64,000 bases of DNA from an uncultured Pelagibacteraceae bacterium (GCA_902514805.1 CABXSF010000003.1:28879-92878); one strand, 5' to 3'. Positions 20,238-30,814 are shown, counted from the stretch's first letter. Program-made: numbers and translations. The notes: a model not told the origin generated them from the sequence alone.

Positions 20238-20645
20238 CTAAAGATCAATATTAAATTTAGTTGGTTTCCAGTTTTTTGGCGCTAATTCTAGATCGCTAAA
20301 TTCAAAAGCAGGCGCAACCGTACAACCTATCAAACTGTAAGATCCTGATGATTTCATTGCAAACCACGTATTTTTTTTAATATTAAAATTAAAATTATTT
20401 TTTGATCCAATTTCATTTGTCTTAAATTCATTTCCATCTTCAGAAGTATAGATTAATAATGGGCTACCTGAGTAAAAATGCAATATCTCATTTTTTGTTA
20501 TTCGATGCCAATGAGAGTGTTCATGTTGCTCTAATAAAAAATAAATATGACTCACATCTTTATTTTTAAATATTTCAATATAATGTCCACCCTCTGGGTG
20601 CGCTATCATTTTATGATGTTTAATTAGTGATTTTACAATATTCAT
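20238..20645 (-). CDS. Cupin domain protein (DUF985-like)
   Basis: MIAHPEGGHYIEIFKN...IYFLLEQHEHSHWHRITKNEILHFYSGSPLLIY. Confidence 0.85.
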   Translation of the reverse strand: MNIVKSLIKHHKMIAHPEGGHYIEIFKNKDVSHIYFLLEQHEHSHWHRITKNEILHFYSGSPLLIYTSEDGNEFKTNEIGSKNNFNFNIKKNTWFAMKSSGSYSLIGCTVAPAFEFSDLELAPKNWKPTKFNIDL

Positions 20646-20657
20646 TCAACTATTTTT

Positions 20658-20840
20658 TTATGACGCAATATATTTTATTAAGTAATATAATATACCTGTA
20701 ATTATTGTTGCATATATAAATCCTAAGGAAAAAAGTTTAATCATATCATTTTGTTTCTTATAATTAGTCTTTAGATAAATATAAATTTGAGTATATATGC
20801 CAACAATAGTAATACTTAACAATATATCTGTGGGATTCAT
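20658..20840 (-). CDS. Small hypothetical membrane protein (60 aa)
   Basis: Two hydrophobic segments; same strand and close to neighbours. Confidence 0.5.
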   Translation of the reverse strand: MNPTDILLSITIVGIYTQIYIYLKTNYKKQNDMIKLFSLGFIYATIITGILYYLIKYIAS

Positions 20841-20849
20841 TATATTGGT

Positions 20850-22169
20850 TTATATACCGCCAACAGTAATACCTTCAACTAACATTGTTGGTGAATTAGT
20901 GGAGTAATTTAATGCAAGATCATCTGCTAAAATTAAATTTTTAAATATTTCATTTAAATTTCCAGCAATTGTAATTTCACTTACAGGATACTTAAACTCT
21001 CCATTTTCTATTATTTGTCCAGATGCACCGACTGAATAATCGCCAGTTATTAAATTTGTTCCATGACCAATAGTCTCATTAATGTAAAGAATCTTTTTGC
21101 TAGAATTTATCAGTTCATTAAATGTTTTGGAGCCTTTTTTAAAAAAAAGATTTGAAGTTCCCCCACACCTACCATTAGATCTTTTGTTAATTTTTTTACC
21201 ATTATATGTATCAACTAAAAGATTTTTTAACACTCCGTTTTCAATAAGACTTAATTCATCTACCCTAACACCTTCGCTATCAAAATATTTTGATCCATTC
21301 GCTCTTTTGATATCACTTTTATCTACGATGTTGATATCTTTTTTAAATATTTGGTTATTTTCTTTCCCTTTCAAAAAAGTAGTACCTTTTGCAATGACAT
21401 TTGAAGAAATAGCATTTGCAAAAACTGATAAAATATTTTTGGATATTCTTTTATCAAATACAACTGTCATTCTTTCACTTTTAATTTTTTTAGGACTTAA
21501 TTTTCTAATTGCAAATTTTGATGCATTTTCTCCAATTTTTTTTGCACTTAATAAGTCGCTTAAAAATCTTTTGCTTGAATATTCATAATCTCTTTCCATG
21601 CTGCCGTTTTCTTTAGAAACAACCTCGCAGTAAGCTGTAAATTGTGAAGTTTCATAACCATCACTAAAACCATTAGAATTGGCCAAGACAAAGTTACTTT
21701 TTTTTTCGCTAAAACCTGATCCATTGGTGTTTACTATTTTAGGAACAGAAAAAGCTACTTCTTCAGCTTCTTTTAAATAATTAATTTTTTCTTTATTATC
21801 CAAGTGCGTTTTATCAAATAAATCTAATTCTTTTAAACCCTTAAAATGTAAATCTTTATCCGGTAAAGAATTTAATTCATCTTCTGGTGTAATTTTTGTA
21901 GCTATAAAACATTTTTTTACTAATTCATCTAAAATATCCTCTTTAAGGTTTGAACTAGTTAGAGATGATTTTTTTTTACCAAAATATGTTGTTAGTTCAG
22001 CTCCTAAATTTTCAGATCTTGTAGATCCATCAATTTTTTTGTTTCTATAACTAATATCCTCTGAAACCGAATTTGATACAACAACACTCGCATCTGTTGC
22101 TCCAAGTTTTTTTGCTTTAGTGAGAATTCTTTCTGAAATATTTAATAAATAATTTTTATCTTTAATCAT
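20850..22169 (-). CDS. pmbA: TldE/PmbA family metalloprotease subunit
   Basis: Adjacent to tldD; SVGASGQIIENGEFKYPVSEITIAGNLNEIFKNL motif. Confidence 0.9.
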   Translation of the reverse strand: MIKDKNYLLNISERILTKAKKLGATDASVVVSNSVSEDISYRNKKIDGSTRSENLGAELTTYFGKKKSSLTSSNLKEDILDELVKKCFIATKITPEDELNSLPDKDLHFKGLKELDLFDKTHLDNKEKINYLKEAEEVAFSVPKIVNTNGSGFSEKKSNFVLANSNGFSDGYETSQFTAYCEVVSKENGSMERDYEYSSKRFLSDLLSAKKIGENASKFAIRKLSPKKIKSERMTVVFDKRISKNILSVFANAISSNVIAKGTTFLKGKENNQIFKKDINIVDKSDIKRANGSKYFDSEGVRVDELSLIENGVLKNLLVDTYNGKKINKRSNGRCGGTSNLFFKKGSKTFNELINSSKKILYINETIGHGTNLITGDYSVGASGQIIENGEFKYPVSEITIAGNLNEIFKNLILADDLALNYSTNSPTMLVEGITVGGI

Positions 22170-23585
22170 TTATTTAATTTGTGTACCACCGACAGTCATT
22201 TTATTAATAAGCAAAGAGGGTTGACCAACACCAACAGGAACACCTTGACCAGCTTTACCGCACGTTCCTATACCTGGATCAAGCATCATGTCATTCCCAA
22301 CCATAGCAATTTCTTTTAAAGAGGAAGGTCCGTCTCCAATAAGAGTAGCTCCTTTAAGCGGAGCACCAATTTTTCCATTTATTATTTCATAGGCTTCGGT
22401 ACAATTAAAAACAAATTTACCTGATGTAATATCTACTTGTCCCCCTCCAAAACTTACAGCAAATATTCCTTTATCAACTGATTTAATCATTTCTTCTTGA
22501 GTATCGTTTCCTGAAAGCATGATCGTATTTCTCATTCTTGGCATAACAATATGTTTATAACTTTCTCTTCTACCATTGCCTGTAGATTTAGTTTTCATTA
22601 GTCTGGCATTTAATCTGTCTTGCATAAAATTTTTAAGAATACCATTTTCAATCAAAACTGTTTTTTCAGTTGGCGTACCTTCATCATCAATATTTAAACT
22701 TCCTCTTCTATTATCAAGTGTCCCATCGTCAATAATGGTTACACCATTACTGGCAACTTTCTTTCCAACTAAATCATGAAATGCAGAAGTTTTTTTTCTA
22801 TTAAAATCTCCCTCTAGTCCATGACCTATTGCTTCGTGAATTAATATTGCAGGCCAACCAGGACCTAACACTACCTTCATTTCACCAGCAGGAGATGGTT
22901 TACTTTGTAAATTTGTGTTTGCTATTCTAAAAGCTTCATCGCATAAACTTTTCCAATTATCGTTTTTCAAATAGTCGTCATATGATTGACGACCCCCGAT
23001 TCCATAAACTCCAGTTTCTTTTCTTCCGTTCTTCTCGAGCATTATTGATACATTCACTCTAACAAGTGGTCGTGAGTCCTTTAATAACTCACCACCCAGT
23101 CTAAGTATTTCTATATCTTTTTTTTCTCCTAAGAAATTTGCTGTTACTTGTTTTACTGAAGCATCAATTGATCTGGCATATTCGTTAATTTCATTGAGTA
23201 ATTTAATTTTAGAGTCCATAGATTTGTTATCTATGGGATCAATTTCTTTATAAAATTTTTGATTAGTTTTTTTAATTTGATTATCATAATTACCTTTGTT
23301 GCTAGATAAAGTAGATTTTAAATTCGCACTTGAATTTTTTAAAGAATTTTCAGAGATATCATTTGAGTGTGAATAAGCAACAACATCACCAGTTATTGCT
23401 CTAAATCCATAGCCTACATCAGTGGTAAAGTTTGAGCTTTTAATTTTGTTATCATCCAAAATGACTGCTTCAGATTTTGAATTTTCTAAATATAGCTCTC
23501 CATCATCACAATTATTTAATGTTGAAGAAACAATATTTTCAACCTTATTTATATTTAAATCAGTATTATCAAAAAATTTTGACAT
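22170..23585 (-). CDS. tldD: Metalloprotease TldD
   Basis: LIHEAIGHGLEGDFNRKKTSAF (HExxxH-type), FVFNCTEAYEIINGKIGAPLKGATLIG. Confidence 0.95.
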   Translation of the reverse strand: MSKFFDNTDLNINKVENIVSSTLNNCDDGELYLENSKSEAVILDDNKIKSSNFTTDVGYGFRAITGDVVAYSHSNDISENSLKNSSANLKSTLSSNKGNYDNQIKKTNQKFYKEIDPIDNKSMDSKIKLLNEINEYARSIDASVKQVTANFLGEKKDIEILRLGGELLKDSRPLVRVNVSIMLEKNGRKETGVYGIGGRQSYDDYLKNDNWKSLCDEAFRIANTNLQSKPSPAGEMKVVLGPGWPAILIHEAIGHGLEGDFNRKKTSAFHDLVGKKVASNGVTIIDDGTLDNRRGSLNIDDEGTPTEKTVLIENGILKNFMQDRLNARLMKTKSTGNGRRESYKHIVMPRMRNTIMLSGNDTQEEMIKSVDKGIFAVSFGGGQVDITSGKFVFNCTEAYEIINGKIGAPLKGATLIGDGPSSLKEIAMVGNDMMLDPGIGTCGKAGQGVPVGVGQPSLLINKMTVGGTQIK

Positions 23586-23652
23586 GTAAGGAATGTAAGG
23601 AATGTCAAATTTATATCAACTGCAAATTTGGCACATTAATTAAAAAAATCTA

Positions 23653-25023
23653 TTACTTTCCTTTTTTAAATCTTATTATTTTTAATAATTTATCTAATCC
23701 AAAACCAAAAAATATAGAAAGACATACTAAAGAAGGTGTAAAATATCTTGGGTTGCCTAACCAACTTAAGATGAAAAAAAAGTAGATAGTCGATATGAGA
23801 GTAAGTGCAAAAATTTTTTTATCTTTAGTAAATAAAACAAAAAAACCAGTTAAAGCTATTAAGTATATAATAAGAGAATAAACAATTCTAATTGGGATCC
23901 AAAATTGATGTTCTGGACTATTAAGATACCTAATCTTTCCTTTATATTCGAATTTATGAAAGTATGTTACGTGTACAGGATCTAATACTGCTGTATGTAA
24001 AGATTTTTTAAAAACTATTTTTGTAGTTTCAATTGGATTTTGAAAAATATATTTATAAGAATAATTTTGTATCATTTTGTAATATTCGAGGAGTTCATCT
24101 TCATTTTCTAATTCAAAATTTTTTTTTTCTTTAAAACTTTCTATCTCCTTATCAATTTTTTCTCTAGCCATAGCAGTTGAAATTTTTTCACTCAATGACT
24201 TAACTTTTGGCATCATGTAAATTTTAATTGCTAATTTTTGATCTGTGGGTGCTACGTAAAATATTCCAGATCTTTTTAAATTGTGAATTCCAACGAATAA
24301 AATTACTATTAGATAACTTGTTAAAAAAAAACTTATCTTTCTTAATTTTTGATCTTTGATAGAGAAATATAAAAATATTAAAATTGGAAATATATAGTAG
24401 ATTGCAGCTGAACGTTGAAGAAACATTAAACCTAGAATAAGACCTCCGACAATTAGATCTTTATTCTTCAATTCCTTTGTTAACAACATTGCAAAAAATA
24501 AAAGTTGTAAAGACATGAATATGCTTTCTGACCAAAAAGATGAATGCCATTGTAACAATGTCGGCTCTAGAGACAAAAATGATATTATTAAAAAAACCTG
24601 TATAGGTTTAATTAAATTTAATAATCTTAAAGAAAAAAAAAATAAAGATATGGAATATAAAATTGATTGAAAAAACAAAAAAACAATTTTCTTTTTGTCA
24701 GTAACGATTTTATTATTATTTTGACTTTCAACTAATTCATCACCAGTAAGGTATGAATACAATAAAAAAATTTTTGAAGGTAGATAGTTACGATCATGTA
24801 TTTCTCCGGTTTCAAAATATTTTTTACCTTGAGATAGTTGATCCTTAATTCTTTTGGCTTTTATCCAATGATTAGCATTTACACCTTTAATCATTGAATG
24901 ATAATGATTGTCATCAGTTGAAATTTCGTAAACATCAAATTTATTGATCGAATAAGCACTAAATAAAAAAGAAAAAATCAAACCAATTAAAATGACTGAT
25001 ATATTCTTTTTTATTGGGCTCAT
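23653..25023 (-). CDS. Multi-TM glycosyltransferase (GT39/ArnT-like) or related membrane protein
   Basis: About 9-11 hydrophobic segments; operonic with GT2 and sugar epimerases. Confidence 0.6.
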   Translation of the reverse strand: MSPIKKNISVILIGLIFSFLFSAYSINKFDVYEISTDDNHYHSMIKGVNANHWIKAKRIKDQLSQGKKYFETGEIHDRNYLPSKIFLLYSYLTGDELVESQNNNKIVTDKKKIVFLFFQSILYSISLFFFSLRLLNLIKPIQVFLIISFLSLEPTLLQWHSSFWSESIFMSLQLLFFAMLLTKELKNKDLIVGGLILGLMFLQRSAAIYYIFPILIFLYFSIKDQKLRKISFFLTSYLIVILFVGIHNLKRSGIFYVAPTDQKLAIKIYMMPKVKSLSEKISTAMAREKIDKEIESFKEKKNFELENEDELLEYYKMIQNYSYKYIFQNPIETTKIVFKKSLHTAVLDPVHVTYFHKFEYKGKIRYLNSPEHQFWIPIRIVYSLIIYLIALTGFFVLFTKDKKIFALTLISTIYFFFILSWLGNPRYFTPSLVCLSIFFGFGLDKLLKIIRFKKGK

Positions 25024-26144
25024 TTTTTAGCTACTAATTCTACCAAAGAAACAAGTAAAGAATTAAAAATATTAATTATAGAAAAAAATATAAAAAAAAT
25101 CGAAATAAAATTCGAATTAATCGTAAAAAAGGTTATTTGATAAAAGTAAATAATAATTCCAATAATTAATAAAACAAAACTTAGAAAAAGAGAAATTTGA
25201 AGTTTGAAATATTTTAATGGATTTTTATTTTTTTTTTGATCAACAAAACCAAGCTCGTTTGATAAATAACTTGAAAAAAGGCCAAACATAAATAATTGAT
25301 ATGATAAGAAAAAAGTAAGAATAAATTTAAAAAAATTATAAATTTTCTTTCCCTCTGACTGTACGTTTAAATTTGTCTCGGAGATAAATATTAAAGACAA
25401 AAAAAATAATAATACAGATGGTATAAAATAAATATATTTTGGACAAAAAATTAAAAGAAGTTTCAAACTTCTTAATCCATCATTTATTGTAGATAAATGA
25501 TTTTTTGTTTTTACTCTTCCATCTTTGTAAAAATTAATAGGAACTTCTTTAACATTGTCTCCAAAATTTTTTAATTTAATAAGATTTTCAATTGCGAAAA
25601 CCATCCCATCAGAAATATGTGTGCACTTAAAATATGTTTCCCTCTTAAAAGCTCTCATTCCACAAAATATATCTTTGAAAGGCAATTTATAAAATAGTCT
25701 GGCCATAAAGCTTAAAAGTGGTGTTCCAAAATATCTGTGAGAGAATGGCATCGCTCCTTTTTCAATTTTTCCTCCACCCGACTCTAATCTACAGCCTTGA
25801 ACTAAGTCGTTTCCTTTTTTAAGTTCTTCATAAAATTTATCAATTTGGTTGAAATCATAACTGTTATCAGCATCGGCAAATAAAACGTACTTCCCATTTG
25901 ATTTCTCAATTCCTGCTTTAAGTGCAGCGCCATAACCTTTATTTTTAACATTAACTATTTTTGCTCCTTTTGATTTTGCTATTGAAACTGAGTCATCAGA
26001 ACTACCATTGTCTGAAAGAATTACTTCTCCTGTGATTTTAAGTTTTTTCAAATTTGAAAATGCCTTATCAATACAAAAACCAACAGTATCCTCTTCATTA
26101 AGACAAGGTATAACTATTGATAACTCTAACTGACTATCATTCAT
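25020..26144 (-). CDS. Glycosyltransferase family 2 (dolichyl-phosphate mannosyltransferase-like) with C-terminal TM helices
   Basis: LSIVIPCLNEEDTVGFCIDKA; VNVKNKGYGAALKAGIEKSNGKYVLFADADNSYD. Confidence 0.92.
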   Translation of the reverse strand: MNDSQLELSIVIPCLNEEDTVGFCIDKAFSNLKKLKITGEVILSDNGSSDDSVSIAKSKGAKIVNVKNKGYGAALKAGIEKSNGKYVLFADADNSYDFNQIDKFYEELKKGNDLVQGCRLESGGGKIEKGAMPFSHRYFGTPLLSFMARLFYKLPFKDIFCGMRAFKRETYFKCTHISDGMVFAIENLIKLKNFGDNVKEVPINFYKDGRVKTKNHLSTINDGLRSLKLLLIFCPKYIYFIPSVLLFFLSLIFISETNLNVQSEGKKIYNFFKFILTFFLSYQLFMFGLFSSYLSNELGFVDQKKNKNPLKYFKLQISLFLSFVLLIIGIIIYFYQITFFTINSNFISIFFIFFSIINIFNSLLVSLVELVAKK

Positions 26145-26153
26145 CCTGTTAAA

Positions 26154-27095
26154 CTATTTAAAAATTTTTTGATTTCTTTTATACCATAAAATCATTTCGG
26201 GCAGTTGTTTAAATAGGTTATCTTTAGTTCTCCATCCAAGCCTTTTAATTTTACTTGATGAAATAGAATATCTGGTATCATTAAAGGGCCTATCTTTCAC
26301 GTGTTTAATTAAATTTTTTTTACCTACAATTTTTTGAATCTTTTGAGCTACTTGTATATTGCTAAATTTTTCATTCGATCCAATATTAAAAGTTCCCTTT
26401 TTTGTTTTCTTAACAATCATTACAAGACCCCTACAAAAATCATGAACTGAAAGGAAATGTCTTATATTTTTACCATTTCCATGAATTGGAATTTTTTTAT
26501 TATTAAGGGAATTGATTATGCAAGCTGGTATTAGTTTCTCTGGATGTTGTCTTGTTCCATAAATGTTGTTAGCTCTGACAATAATTATATTTTTTTTATA
26601 AACATACTTATAACTATTAATTATCATTTCGGCCGCTGCCTTTGAAGCTGAATATGGGTTGGTAGGATTTAGTTTGTCATCTTCTTTACTTGAACCTCTT
26701 ATTTTGTCTCCATAAACTTCGTCAGTACTAATATGAATAATTTTTTTTACATTATTGTTAATGCAATTTTGCAAAAAAATATGTGCACCGTATGCATTAG
26801 TTTTTGTAAAATTAATTGAGTTTAAAAACGAATTATCTACATGACTTTCAGCAGCAACATTTATTGCACATTCAATACGATTTAAGTATTTTAAGTATTT
26901 TTTACTTTCTATTATGTCGCTTTTAATAAATTTAATTCTTTTTTTTTTTAAAGGTTCACTTAAAAACTTTTTATTCCCTGCGTATGTTAATTTGTCCAAA
27001 GCATATATTTTGGCTTTAGGAAAATTTAATGAAATATGCTCACAAATATGAGAACCTATAAAACCGGCTGCACCCGTAATAAAAAATGATTTCAT
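26154..27095 (-). CDS. dTDP-glucose 4,6-dehydratase-like NAD-dependent epimerase/dehydratase (second copy)
   Basis: FFITGAAGFIGSHICEHI; HISTDEVYGDKIRG; NPYSASKAAAEMII; RQHPEKLIPACI. Confidence 0.9.
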   Translation of the reverse strand: MKSFFITGAAGFIGSHICEHISLNFPKAKIYALDKLTYAGNKKFLSEPLKKKRIKFIKSDIIESKKYLKYLNRIECAINVAAESHVDNSFLNSINFTKTNAYGAHIFLQNCINNNVKKIIHISTDEVYGDKIRGSSKEDDKLNPTNPYSASKAAAEMIINSYKYVYKKNIIIVRANNIYGTRQHPEKLIPACIINSLNNKKIPIHGNGKNIRHFLSVHDFCRGLVMIVKKTKKGTFNIGSNEKFSNIQVAQKIQKIVGKKNLIKHVKDRPFNDTRYSISSSKIKRLGWRTKDNLFKQLPEMILWYKRNQKIFK

Positions 27096-27892
27096 AAGTA
27101 CCTTTTTATATTTTTTGAATTAATTTTTTTAAAATTATAATTAATTTTAAGATCTTTAAGCAATTTTAAATTACTTAAAGTAAATGAGTCGGTGACATCT
27201 TTGCTATAAGAAATTGGTATTTTTGTATTATGTGAAATCATTTTTGCAATAGAGTGTAGATAAGTTTTTCTTCCACTAGACAAATTGTAGATACCTTTTA
27301 TTTTTTTTGTTAATATCTTGAGTAAAACTATACAAAAATCTTCAATAAAAATAAAATCTTTAAAAAAATTTTTTTCTGGTATTACAATTTTATTTTTTTT
27401 AGCATTTGATCTTACCGTGTCAAAAAATGTATTGGTTACGCTTCTTTTGTTTTTTCTTAACTTTCTTCCAATAATGTTGCTAGTTCTTAATATCACATAA
27501 TTTGTGAGGATTTTCTTTATGCCATTTTCTGACTTAAGTTTGTTTTTTCCATAATTTGTTAAAGGTCTTTTAAGTGATGTTTCTTTTAGACTGGTAGCCG
27601 ACTTGTATACTTTGCTTGTACTAAAAACAATAAATCTTATATTTGTTTCTTTAATCTTTTTAGCAATTTTCAAATCTAAATCATTATTGATAGCATATTT
27701 TTTTTTTACGAAATCTTTATTAATTGAGAAATTCAAAATTGTTTGATAGTTTTTTAACTTATTTTGATTTAATTTAATAAATTTGTTTAGACTGATCCTA
27801 AGAAATTTAATCTTTTTTTCTTTTAAAAAAAACGAAAAATTTTGTGATAAAAAACTTTTTCTTCCTACTAAAATTATTTTATTATTCAACAT
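27092..27892 (-). CDS. NAD-dependent epimerase/dehydratase (SDR) family protein
   Basis: FSTSKVYKSATSLKETSLKRPLTNYGKNKLKSE; operon context. Confidence 0.8.
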   Translation of the reverse strand: MLNNKIILVGRKSFLSQNFSFFLKEKKIKFLRISLNKFIKLNQNKLKNYQTILNFSINKDFVKKKYAINNDLDLKIAKKIKETNIRFIVFSTSKVYKSATSLKETSLKRPLTNYGKNKLKSENGIKKILTNYVILRTSNIIGRKLRKNKRSVTNTFFDTVRSNAKKNKIVIPEKNFFKDFIFIEDFCIVLLKILTKKIKGIYNLSSGRKTYLHSIAKMISHNTKIPISYSKDVTDSFTLSNLKLLKDLKINYNFKKINSKNIKRYL

Positions 27893-28551
27893 TATTTACT
27901 TATTGGTTTGAATAATCGTTTTAATCTTCTCAAATAAGGATAAAGTAATTTTATGAAAATATTATAATTCCAAATTTTTTTTATTTTATTTGGTTGAGAA
28001 CCAAATTTTTTTTTTTTGTAAATCATAGTTAAACCATTTTCATTATTATTAAAAAAAATTTTTAAAGAGCAATTTTCAGTATTGTTATAATAAAATTCTT
28101 TAATTGAATCTAAAGTAAGGTCATAAACTATGGAACCCCAAACTTTTTTTTTTAATCTAAGGGGAAAACTATCCACATCATCAACAAATATTGCACCACC
28201 TTGTTTTAAATAACTAAAATAATTAGATAAAAGTTTTTGAACGTGATCTGCTTCATGATAGCTATCAATATATATTAGATCTACCCCATTATTTTTTATC
28301 TCACTAAACTGTTCTAAAATATAGTCTAAATTTAAATCATTAGATTGTAAGAATCTCCAATTTTTCGAATTACTTACATTTGAACAATCTGTAATATCTA
28401 CACTAAAAACCACAGCGGAATTTTTTTCAGCAAACTCAATAAATTTTTTTGTCGAAGACCCTCTTTCAACTCCAAATTCTAATATTGTTGGATTTTGTTT
28501 TTTCGAGACAAAATCTATCATTAAATCAATATGATCTTCAATATTGTGCAT
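27892..28551 (-). CDS. Class I SAM-dependent methyltransferase
   Basis: ILEFGVERGSSTKKFIEF...LIYIDSYHEADHVQKLLSNYFSYLKQGGAIFVDDV. Confidence 0.85.
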   Translation of the reverse strand: MHNIEDHIDLMIDFVSKKQNPTILEFGVERGSSTKKFIEFAEKNSAVVFSVDITDCSNVSNSKNWRFLQSNDLNLDYILEQFSEIKNNGVDLIYIDSYHEADHVQKLLSNYFSYLKQGGAIFVDDVDSFPLRLKKKVWGSIVYDLTLDSIKEFYYNNTENCSLKIFFNNNENGLTMIYKKKKFGSQPNKIKKIWNYNIFIKLLYPYLRRLKRLFKPISK

Positions 28552-28571
28552 TAGGATAATTTAATAAAAAA

Positions 28572-29426
28572 TTAATTTGCGGTGATTTTATTAATATTTA
28601 TATTACCAATATAAAACATTAAAGCAACGTATTGTATCAAAGCATAAATTGCTATCGGTGTTATATATTCAATCTCATGAAATAATTGAGCGCCAACAAT
28701 AAAACCCATTGCACCATTTTGCAACATAGCCTCAATCATTATAGTTCTTTGAACCTTTAGATCTTTCAAGGTATATCTTGTTATTAAATATACTGTAGCT
28801 AATACTGAAATGATTACAACAAATGCAATGGCTCCTGCATCAGCAAAATAGCCACCTAAATTTCCTTGCTCAGTGAATATTGCTACTAATAAAATAATTA
28901 TAAACAAAGCTAAAGCTGCTCTATCAAACTTTAAGTTGTTACGTTCTGAAAATCTTCTAAAATTTCCTCTCACAAGAATTCCAACGAATGTTGGTAAAGC
29001 AATAAATAAAAACATCCTTACTGAAAATTTAAGAAGATTTAGATCGAATTCTACTGATGAAAAGAAGGCTGCATAGATCTTTAAAAATATTGGGATGGAT
29101 ATAAATGACACTAATCCACAAATTGAAGTGATAGTTATTGATAATGCTACATTTCCTTTTACAAGTTTAGTCGCGTAATTTGACATTACTGCAGAAGGCA
29201 GAATTAATAATAAGAATACACCAAGTTGAAACTCTCCCTGCATAGGAAAAAAGGAAATAATAATAATTCCGATTAATGGAAGCATTACCATTTGACATAT
29301 TAAAGCTACAATAAGATTTCTCGGTTTTTTTAATACTTCAAAGAAATCTTTATAAGATAAATTAAGACCTAAAGAAAACATGATAAAAATCATGCCAAGT
29401 GGCCCAACAGTTTTTACAAATTCCAC
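28572..29426 (-). CDS. Bile acid:sodium symporter (BASS) family protein
   Basis: MIFIMFSLGLNLSYKDFFEVLKKPRNLIVALICQMVMLPLIG; LPSAVMSNYATKLVKGNVALSITIT. Confidence 0.9.
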   Translation of the reverse strand: MEFVKTVGPLGMIFIMFSLGLNLSYKDFFEVLKKPRNLIVALICQMVMLPLIGIIIISFFPMQGEFQLGVFLLLILPSAVMSNYATKLVKGNVALSITITSICGLVSFISIPIFLKIYAAFFSSVEFDLNLLKFSVRMFLFIALPTFVGILVRGNFRRFSERNNLKFDRAALALFIIILLVAIFTEQGNLGGYFADAGAIAFVVIISVLATVYLITRYTLKDLKVQRTIMIEAMLQNGAMGFIVGAQLFHEIEYITPIAIYALIQYVALMFYIGNININKITAN

Positions 29427-29535
29427 AATTCCCTCACGAGCTTTATGAAGGAAAAAAAATAAAATTCAAGGTGTATTTGTTCATTTTGGGGTTGCTAAAT
29501 GATAAAATTTAAGGTTATTTGCATTAATAAAAAAA

Positions 29536-30540
29536 ATGTCTTTAAGAGAGTTAAAATTTTCTAATCAAATTCAAGAAGAACAAGTAAAAAGTGTCTATCA
29601 CAAAAATTTTAACTATATAATAACTGAAAGATTTTATTTTCAACAACAATGGCTGTTTAATGCTTATAATAGATTTAAAGACTTCGATAAATATTTGATC
29701 TTAATGTATTTACTTCAAAAAACTTTTAAAGCGTATGGAGATTTTCAAATTAAAAATACATACGATGAATTTTATTCTAAAGAAACATTTGAAATACCTA
29801 GAATAAATGTAATAGACTTATCAAGAGATTTATTGATTTCAAAAGAAACGGCAAGAAGAAAAATCCTAGAGCTTGAGCGAGATGGTGTAATCAAAAAAGA
29901 TAAGAAAAGAATATTGATAAATCGAAAAGGACAAGAGTATCAAAAACCAAAAGACTCTATCAAATCTATGGCTAGATTAATGTCCAGATTTACAGATTTC
30001 TTAACTAAATCAAATCTTTTAAATAAAAGAATTGAAGTTGATATTTTAGAGAAAAAAATTAAGGAAAATTTTACACAAATTTGGACTATCTTTTTTGATA
30101 ATCAAATATCAACTATTATACGATGGAAAAAGCTTTTTGGAGATATAGAGACTTGGTCTATATGGGGTCAATGTGTTTACAATCAAAATCTTGTTCTAAA
30201 TAAAAATTTTAAAGCAAACATAAGTCCTGATTTGACATCTGATAATTTTCTCGTAAAACTTAATAATGAAGGTGTTCAGGGTTTAAATGCAATGACAATA
30301 TCTGAGCTATCAGGAATACCAAGACCAACAGCTCTTAGAAAATTAAATTATTTAGTAAAAAAAAGATTGATTAAAAAAGATAACAAAAGTCTTTATCTCA
30401 TTTTTTCACAACCAAAAATAGATCCAAATGTAATTGAACAGGATGCAGTTTTAAGGGAAGTAAGGGATATAAATAAATTGAATGAAGTTTCTTTTATTAA
30501 GATGTTAACTAAAATGTTAAATAATATCGTATACGTTTAA
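29536..30540 (+). CDS. Uncharacterised putative regulator with two winged-helix-like segments
   Basis: LSRDLLISKETARRKILELERDGVIKKDKKRILI and TISELSGIPRPTALRKLNYLVKKRLIKKDNKSLYLIF both look like wHTH. Confidence 0.75.
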   Translation: MSLRELKFSNQIQEEQVKSVYHKNFNYIITERFYFQQQWLFNAYNRFKDFDKYLILMYLLQKTFKAYGDFQIKNTYDEFYSKETFEIPRINVIDLSRDLLISKETARRKILELERDGVIKKDKKRILINRKGQEYQKPKDSIKSMARLMSRFTDFLTKSNLLNKRIEVDILEKKIKENFTQIWTIFFDNQISTIIRWKKLFGDIETWSIWGQCVYNQNLVLNKNFKANISPDLTSDNFLVKLNNEGVQGLNAMTISELSGIPRPTALRKLNYLVKKRLIKKDNKSLYLIFSQPKIDPNVIEQDAVLREVRDINKLNEVSFIKMLTKMLNNIVYV

Positions 30541-30776
30541 AGAGATGCGATAATTCCAGTAATCACTATTACTGAACCAATTAGACTTAAGAATAAAAGA
30601 TTTTCTTTTCTCTCTTTCTTCTTCTCGTCTCTAACTCTTGAAAGTAAATCGTTGATATCAACTTTAATGTTTGGCGTTTTTTTTAGCTCTACTTGTTGAT
30701 CGTAACTTGATGTTTCCCCGCTCATAAAACTATTTAACACCACCCGATTCGATCTTTCAAGAAAAGAATTGTTCAA
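30537..30776 (-). CDS. Small C-terminally anchored membrane protein (start may be internal at 30725)
   Basis: C-terminal LLFLSLIGSVIVITGIIASL; convergent with preceding CDS. Confidence 0.55.
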   Translation of the reverse strand: MNNSFLERSNRVVLNSFMSGETSSYDQQVELKKTPNIKVDINDLLSRVRDEKKKERKENLLFLSLIGSVIVITGIIASL

Positions 30777-30814
30777 AATGAGTTAGAAACTTTAAAGATT
30801 TGTCCAAAATGGTC

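Noticed and set aside
21097-21588. 163-aa plus-strand ORF opposite pmbA
   Set aside because: Antisense to a well-supported pmbA/tldE gene; composition matches a mirrored coding strand, no domain or RBS.
23585-23612. Tandem GTAAGGAAT GTAAGGAAT
   Set aside because: Only two 9-bp units upstream of tldD; too short to support a repeat element.
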